NCBI GenBank assembly: GCA_037957365.1 | Contig: JARHVA010004226.1 | Location: forward strand, 620,001 to 684,000 | From: Torreya grandis | Taxonomy: Eukaryota > Streptophyta > Pinopsida > Cupressales > Taxaceae | Direction: 5' to 3' | DNA: 64,000 nucleotides | Shown: positions 57,251-64,000 of the stretch, in pieces | How positions within the stretch are numbered: position 1 is the first letter of the stretch | How the letters are laid out: every line of letters starts with the position of its first letter | Notes under the pieces: model-generated | What the model was told of the DNA's origin: nothing | Seen by the model: the letters and a program-made list of their open reading frames with translations, nothing else | The model's database searches: none | Position numbers and translations under genes: made by a program

Positions 57251-60200
57251 GAGGGGGATATGGGTCATCAATATGGATAGAAGGTATTTCTAAATCTTTG
57301 AAGGTGACAAGGTTGGAAATTTAGAGAGTGCCAATAAAGGTAGCTAGAGGTTGAGGGTCTTCAAGTTAGACCTCTATCGATTATAATGCCTCAATCATTA
57401 CTTAAGATAATGAGGCAAAGTATTAATAAATTAATATAAGTTCATCTTTGCTGGGGTCTAGTGAAGTTGTTTGAGTACCACTCTCATAATTGATTCAGAT
57501 GGGTTGGATTGAGAGGTACCCAAGATAGAAACTTTGGGTTTGGTTGAAGGTGAAAGCACTTGATTTTGGTTTCGTTGAGAGGTAGAAGATGGGTATGTAC
57601 ATATAATGAACACTTTGGTCTCCCCTTATCCTTCTGTTGAGTGTGTGATCATGTGACCACATGGATAGAGGGAAAATTTGGGGTAGGAGATGGGTTATTT
57701 TCTCATCACTCTGCAGTGAGAGTGGGGGAGTAGGAAGACATTAGATAGTGGTTATTAGTTGTAGTATTGGTAACATGCCTACGGGAGGTTATTCTATTAA
57801 TAGATCATCCTCATCATAGTGCTGATGGATAATGGTTTGGAGAGCCTTGTAGTTCTTCATGTCATGGCTTGGTGTCCTATGATAAGAGCATATATGGTAT
57901 TTGTTATACTAGATGGGATTCAGATTGAGAAGGTCAAATGGTTTGATGGGAGGTAATTTAAGCATGAGGCTTGTAATAAACTTTGGAAGATGACCAAGTA
58001 AGGCTTAATATAAGGTGGAGAGGTTTTAGAGGTTTTGGTCTTGGTTGGTAAGGTGGAAGTCCTTTTAGGAGTGGGTTTGGTGATGGAAGGTTTGGGTAAG
58101 GTGGTGCATTTGGTTGGTGGTTTTGTTAAGGTGGAGGTTAATAAAGTAGAGGTAGGACCTTTTAGGGTAGTAGCTTGGTCATTGCTAGTTTGATGAAGAT
58201 AGGTGTGTCAAAAAGTGTGTAACTATAACTAGTAATGGTGGTTGGGTTTTGGTTGGGATGGTCAAATTCCTAATCAGAGTGGAGGGATGAGGCCCCAATA
58301 TAGAGGATAGGGTTGAGGGAGGTAGTATTTTGGAACTCTAGCCTTTTGTTATCTTCACTTCCTTAGTTGAATTAGTTTTGTGATTGGTAGTTGGGTTTGG
58401 TGAGGTAAGCTCCACTTTCAAAGATTGGTGATTAATTATTTATGTAGGGAATGTGCCAAGATTTTTGGTTGGTTTGGTAAATTTGGTTGGAGAAGGTAAT
58501 TTAGATGTTTGGGGTTTAGCTACCTTAATGGTTAAGGAATTGTTGAGTTGGTAGATGTTTTTATCAGTTTGGTTGGTAAGATAGGGGTTTGGATAATAGG
58601 AGTGGTGGTTGGTTTGATAAAGGTGTGGTTGGAGGTTCCTACTTGGTGATATAAGGTATCCCTAATTTATAACAAAAGGTAGATCAATCCATGTTAGTGT
58701 TGGAGAGAAATTCCAAAATTTGCACTAACCAAGAGAATGGTCTATAGTCTGGTTTTATTCCCTAGATAGTGGACTTGAAAGATAAGCCCATAGGTTGAGA
58801 TAGAGGGATGATAACCTCATAATTTTCCTCAATTAAAGGATGCAAGGTTTGAAGGGGTAACTTCTCTATGGGAGGGGTCTTCCTCTTTGAAAATGATCTC
58901 CAAAGGGTAGTAAATTGCTCAGTGGTGGAAGGAGAAGTTAAAATGTGTGCCTATTCTAGTATGTTAGTGGAAGGAGGGGTTGATGGCTCCAATACCTTAA
59001 TAAGTGGAGGAGGAGAAAGGGTTTCTTCTTTATTTTGGGTCTCTAAAAGAAGAGATGGTAACCCCACTAGCTCAATAGGCGGAGAGGGTGAAGAACAGAT
59101 AGATTGGGTAGTAGGTTCTTTGGTAATGAGCACGTTAAGAACTATATTGACAATATGGGAATCATGAGAACACTCAACCTTATTGGTATGATTTTTTGTA
59201 GGTGTATTATTAGGGAAAGTTTGACTAAAGATGTCAAGGGTTTGGTTTTGAGGTATGTTAGGGTTATCTAACACAAGCTCCCCCTTGTTAATGAGAGATT
59301 AGACAATGATCTTATACGTATTACACTTACTAATGTCATGGCCAACTACTTAATGGAAAGTGCATACATAATTATCATTGTACTAACTAGGTATAGGATG
59401 AGAAGAATAAATTTTTTGAGGTGGTTTGATAGGAGGAAGTTGTATGATGTTGGCCTTTAATAACTTCTTCAGGATTGAAGCATAAGATTCTCCAAGTGGA
59501 GTAAATTACTTCTAGGAGTTCCAGTTTTGGTTTCTCATGTTTTGATTTGAGGAGCTAGAGGAATTTGGTTGGTTGATAAATGGTGGAGAAGTGGATTTAA
59601 GGACTACTACATTCATAGTTCCCTTACTTTTGGTCCTGGTGTTGGTTTAGAGGAAGATGCCTCACTAGTTTTTTAGGTAGAGTTCTTATTTTTTATTTTA
59701 GCTTTCCTTCATCAATGGATCTATTTTTTAGCTTTCATGCCATGGTAAAAGACTCATCAAAGGTTCATAATCTCTAAACACACAATGTAGAAGAGATGTT
59801 CTTGGAACACACCTAAGCAAAAAATTTCTATCAATTCAGGTTGGGGCAAGGAAAAGGAAAGTTGATTGATTAGGCTCCTTCAATGAGATACAAAATCAGC
59901 AATGGATTCATCATCAAATTATCGAATGGAGTAGAGGTTGATAATGGAAAATTTCTTGGAGATATTTACCAAAAAATTATCCAAGAAAGTTTGGGCCAGC
60001 TATGTGAAGGATAACAAAGAATGTTTGGCTATGACACTATACCAATCCAATGCTGGATCAAATAGGGACATGGGGAAGGTATGAAGGAGGTCATCATCAT
60101 AGGTAATCAAATAAAATGCATGCCTAAATTACCTAAGGTGTTATTGGGGATCCTCCTTAATATAAAACTTAGAGAACTTGGGGAGGTCCCACTAAGGAGG

Positions 60201-61075
60201 ATATCATCTAATAGGGACAAATGGGTGGATGGGTTCATTACAAATCTAATCATACGATAAGATGTGAGATCTAGAAATAGATGACTCTAAGGTAGTCATT
60301 TTATCCATGAGAATATTTATTAGGTTTGCTTGGGGTTATACACTTAGAATATTGTAAGGTGCATACTATAGTGATGATTTGGTGACATACTAATAACTGG
60401 TAGGAGGTTGAGGATCTGCCACATATTAGTTTGTGGACATTGGTGGTTTGGTGGAAGCTATGTAGGGGTAGGTGGATGTAGGTAGTTGGGTAATAGGTAT
60501 AGGTACATGTCCTTGTTGGTTAAGGAGGTAACCCAAGTTTAGTGTAATGGGCACCTATTAGGTAGGAGTGGTGGTCAGGTTGGTGATCAAAAGAAGGGTG
60601 GTGACCCTTGTGATGATTGGTGGTAAGGTAGAAGGTATATGTAGCATGAGATTTTGAAGTGAGGTAGTAGTTAATAGATTAGAGGTAGCTAATGGAAGGT
60701 TGGAAATGTTAGTGGTAGGTACACCCATGGTAAGGGGAGTATAAGTGGCTAGTGGTTGGGTTTCTCTTAAGGTAGAGGAGTTTTTGGTGGGGGTGGAAGG
60801 TATAAGGGTGTTTATAGGTTGGTTTTTCATAGTAATATCAAAGAGATTGTTGGTGGATGATGATGCTTGGGTAGCCAATGGTTGGGTGGTGACTATGGAA
60901 ATAAAAGTGTTTCTCATGAGGTGGGAAGGCATGCCATAAAGTGGGTCCATAGGTGAAATTGAAGCATGGGTGCGATTAGGCATGATGTTAAGGTAATGAT
61001 GAAGGGCCATAGGGTTGTTATCTAGGAAGGTGGCAAAGTTTGTATATCCTTAGGGAACTTCCTAAGGGAAAGAAA
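57251..61075 (-). pseudogene. E2 gag and proline-rich linker
   Basis: The N-terminal part at about 60,900-61,075 (FATFLDNNPMALHHYLN, DPLYGMPSHLMRN) is collinear with E1 gag. A Ser/Thr/Pro-rich stretch (60,558-60,890) follows, then the core near 59,850-60,060 (FDPALDWYSVIAKHSLLSF, FLDNFLVNISKKFSI, FDDESIADFVSH, RSLINQLSFPCPN). A zinc-knuckle-like CTFH-stop-VVGHDISKC lies at 59,319-59,364 and a second, CSYHRTPSHDMKNYKAL, at about 57,855-57,900. The stretch between (58,000-59,300) is proline-rich with many stops. Confidence 0.78.
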
Positions 61076-61931
61076 TACTTCTTAAAGGTGAGGAGAGTCT
61101 AATGGTTTAGAGACGTAATCCATGGGTGAGGAGGTAGAAGAGTCTGATTGGTTTGGTGATGGTTTTTGCTCTACTAGATTCTTTTATTGCTAGTAGGTTA
61201 GAACCATCCAGGGTAAGGGAGAGAGAATTCACAAACAATCTCACCACTCAAATAGAGAGAAGATAAAAAATAATCAAGAAAAAAAATCACATTCTAAAAA
61301 GTACATTAAGTCCTAAAGGTTATTTTTAATCTCTCTTTTGGCTTATGCTTTAAACTTTCAAGAAATTGTGTGACTAAAATTAGCTTGTAGAGTGGGTACT
61401 AAAAAGGTAATCTATGGTTGGTTTTTGGTTATTCAACCTCTAAAAAAGAATCTATATTTGGAATCAATATGTGGCTCGGTATTGGGACCTACCCCCTCAC
61501 TTCACAGGCCACAATGATAAGGGTGTTGGGTGCTTAGCCAATATAAATCAATTTCCAAAGTTTACATTCAACTAAAGAGCTGAGTTGGTTCTCCCCTTGG
61601 TAATGACCTCCAAGTAGGATTGCTGACAAAGGATAAGGTGACCGCTAGGTGATGAATTCCTAGTCGGGCCTTGTCTCAAATTTATTTTATGTATGATTGA
61701 TGTAGGTGGTTTGGTTTAGTGTGTGAAACAAAAGTGATGCTACGATAGGATTAATTTGACTTAATTTAAACTATGTGAGATAAACTTGTAATCAACCAAT
61801 CTATACAGCTAATTTTAAGCCTAAAATAAACTTTGATGTCATTTATGAGCATAAAATAGAGAGAAAATCATATATATGTAAAAAAGAGAAAACTTGAGTA
61901 AAGACTCGAGGTCCCATTAGGCATGCCAAAA
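61076..61931 (-). other. E2 5' leader
   Basis: Non-coding. 61,575-61,650 aligns with 25,330-25,410 of E1 (GGTTCTCCCCTTG, TCCAAGTAGGATTGC, AAGGTGA). Confidence 0.65.
61911..61928 (-). other. E2 primer binding site
   Basis: The minus strand reads TGGCATGCCTAATGGGACC shortly after LTR C, the same class as in E1 and E3. Confidence 0.75.
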
Positions 61932-63150
61932 TCTTTCAGTGAATTTCAACTTATATTTCAAGTAGGGAAGAAGAAGAAACTAAATAAAGGTATGGTTGAA
62001 AAATGTATTTGGTTGTGCACGCATTGAATTAGATGATTGTGAATAATTTATTTTTAGCTTGGAAGGATGACTTGTATATAAGACATTACTAAGAAGATTT
62101 ATTTGTTAGATAGATAATTGAGTGGATTTCCTAGAGCTAGCTAGGTCCCAAAAACAAGAGCTTCCTCAGGGGTTGTCAATCCACACATTTTAAATAATTA
62201 ATCTTACAAACAAAATTACAAAGTACTTGCATCAATAATCAAACAGTATTAAAATTGAACACAAGAAATGATTGCTAAAGAAATAGACTAGAAATGACTA
62301 ATATAGTAAAAAACAAATCAATACTAGTGCTAAATGGGTCAAATGTGCTTTATAAAATTAGGAATGGGTCTATGAATAGGGAGAGACAGAAAATTAGATT
62401 TGGTTTGAGGTAAGAGGGTGAAAATAACTTGATATTATTTCCTACCATAATGACCATCGATAGTTGGTGTGAACATCTGTGGTTAAGGTGATTGTCAATG
62501 ATCAAAGTGATCATTGATGGTTGGATAGACTATCGAAAATTAAGATAACCATCAATGGTTATTATGTATAGGTTATAGGTAATAAATGTCAGATTGATGG
62601 GATCACAAATTTGGATTTTGAGAGATGTGTTGGTGTTGGGCTGATTGCAAGATAGAAATAAAGTAAATGAATATTGGAAAATAAGTACTTATTTTGTAGA
62701 AGGCTAATCAGGTGAGTGTTTAAGGTGGTTGGCCTATTGGTGGATTCTAGTGTGATTATTATAGAGTAATGGTACTCAATGATTTGATAGAGTGGTGGTG
62801 GCAAGTTGGCTCTCTAACATGATGATTGGATTGTTAGATCACTGATGATGATTGACTTATAAAAAATAAACTCTAGATGCATAAGCTCTTAACAATAGTT
62901 GTAGATCATCTTCACCTCCCTGCTCCTATCTTATTATAGGCAAGGAAAGAAAGGTGAAATAAGAAATTAATTGGGATTTCTAATTTTAAATTGTGTATGT
63001 AATAGCTTGCACATAGATTTAGACAAGTTATTTTTATAAAATCAAGGTAGGTGCTTGCATGTTAGTGGTTGGGTTGGTGGACCTTGAATATTAGTGGTTA
63101 GGGTGAGCATCAATAGTCATCCTAACCATTGATGATTGAGTGTGAAGGTA
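61932..63150 (-). repeat. E2 5' LTR (LTR C), truncated
   Basis: Starts TCTTTCAGTGAATTTC (TG to TC) and aligns with LTRs A and B until about 63,140-63,152. The last ~190 bp expected from A and B (through ...GTCTACA) are missing and unrelated sequence follows. The palindrome array is at 62,450-62,560 and a further motif pair at 63,085-63,140. Confidence 0.88.
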
Positions 63151-63151
63151 C

Positions 63152-63751
63152 TATTGGGGTTCTAAATTTTCACCCTAGCTGAGGAGGGAATTGTTTAGAT
63201 CTTTTTACTCAAATCTAATCCAACATGGGACTGATCCTAGGTTGTGGGTATCCTAAAAGTGGATCAGACCTCCAGAGAAGGATGGATTCCTTATGAATAT
63301 ATCACCTACACTAAACCTAAACTATCACCTACTTGTTAAAGGGAGATAATTGACAAAACTTATAAAAGCATGTAAAAAAATGGTGATACACCAATGATTT
63401 GATCACTCCAAATCACACAAAACACACTATGAGACAATTTTTAGACCAAAGAACATAAATCTCACATAAATATTTTATAAAAAGGCATTAATCAGTTACC
63501 CAATTAGTAATTGAAGGCAAATATCCACTTTTAAAGTAGACAATAAACTATAAATTGCACTTATAATGATCTGTGAGACTATTAAGCCCTTCTTGAAGGT
63601 GAGAAAACTTAGACATAAGTGAGGAACATATATTCACTTCATAATAGTACATGAATTCATAGAACACACTTTAATCTAGCTTATAAAATGATATAATTCC
63701 ATCTTTATTGCATCAAAAGTTGTTGCAGTATAATTTTTGGCAGAGTCTGGT
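63152..63751. other. Unclassified LTR-like segment
   Basis: About 600 bp between the broken LTR C and the next LTR. It has TG near its left edge (TGTGAAGGTACTATTGG at 63,141) and TTGTTGCA near 63,727, followed by TTTTTGGCAGAGTCTGG, which loosely resembles a primer site. It may be an LTR of a fifth family in plus orientation, cut by the LTR that follows. No ORF. Confidence 0.35.
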
Positions 63752-64000
63752 TGTAGACACCTAAAACTGGCCATTGATAACCTCCAACTAGGCTTTTGAC
63801 CAATTTCCACCAAAGTGTATAATTTGAATTAAAAACACTAATATACATTAAATGAATTGAAATTGATATGTTCAAGTGCTAATTTTTTCCAGAGTATCAT
63901 TAAATGGGGCAATGTAATTTATGGTCCAACTAACTTTGATCATATCATTTTGAGTCAAAATGCCAATTTAGCACCTGGGTGCTCTTTTCTATCAAATCTC
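63752..64000 (+). repeat. E3-family LTR, partial (runs off the window)
   Basis: Starts TGTAGACACCTAAAACTGGCC and aligns with both E3 LTRs to the window end (ACCAATTTCCACC, ATCATTAAATGGGGCAAT, GCACCTGGGTGCTC). Whether it is solo or belongs to another element cannot be seen. Confidence 0.9.

Larger units (their letters stand above)
31982..63150 (-). mobile_element. E2: Tat-type Ty3/gypsy element, hosts E3 and E4
   Basis: On the minus strand the order is: truncated 5' LTR (61,932-63,150), primer site, leader, gag, protease, linker (interrupted by E4), RT, RNase H, second RNase H, integrase (interrupted by E3), spacer, PMD relic, polypurine tract, LTR B, and an extra LTR A. Its internal organisation is collinear with E1 but the sequence is clearly a different family, including unrelated LTRs. 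It breaks E5 at 31,981; no target duplication can be read because the right LTR end is missing. Confidence 0.88.

Overview
The base composition, the absence of any recognisable host gene, and the nested, heavily mutated LTR retrotransposons (RTs) indicate a large plant nuclear genome. A gymnosperm such as a conifer is my best guess. That is inferred from the style of repeat decay and is not proved by any marker in the sequence. I see no tRNA, rRNA, CRISPR array, bacterial-type operon or intact cellular gene.

The window reads as a stack of five LTR elements plus fragments. Element 5 (E5, minus strand) is the oldest layer. It is a Ty3/gypsy element, probably Tat lineage because it has a second RNase H. 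Its 3' LTR lies at about 3.0-4.2 kb, its integrase C-terminal part at 6.9-8.03 kb, and its RNase H, RT and protease at 27.4-32.0 kb. Element 1 (E1, minus strand, 8,030-27,423) is inserted in E5 at the start of the integrase zinc finger. E1 has LTRs at 25,923-27,423 and 9,799-11,320, plus an extra LTR at 8,030-9,563 separated by a 235-bp mini-internal region. Between them it carries gag, protease, G-patch-like linker, RT, RNase H, second RNase H and integrase, followed by an antisense plant-mobile-domain (PMD) relic.

Element 2 (E2, minus strand, 31,982-about 63,150) interrupts the gag/protease end of E5. It begins on the left with two LTRs only 2 bp apart and has the same gene order as E1, including a shorter PMD relic. 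Two elements sit inside E2. Element 3 (E3, plus strand, 39,900-48,927) is a non-autonomous LTR element with a peptide-repeat ORF and no pol. Element 4 (E4, minus strand, 51,260-56,063) is a Ty1/copia element with a perfect 5-bp target duplication and large internal loss. The right edge holds an unclassified LTR-like segment and the start of another E3-family LTR.

No element looks mobile today: all reading frames carry stops and frameshifts, and several catalytic residues are changed. By eye, the LTR pair of E4 differs at about 5-6% of sampled sites and that of E3 at about 15%, so E4 is the younger insertion. The most unusual signals are these: (i) short palindromic TGACGTC-like arrays shared by several unrelated LTR families; (ii) antisense PMD relics with a candidate spliced first exon; (iii) two insertions 18 bp apart in the homologous integrase zinc-finger codons of two different hosts; (iv) two kinds of extra-LTR structure; and (v) the repeat-built ORF of E3.
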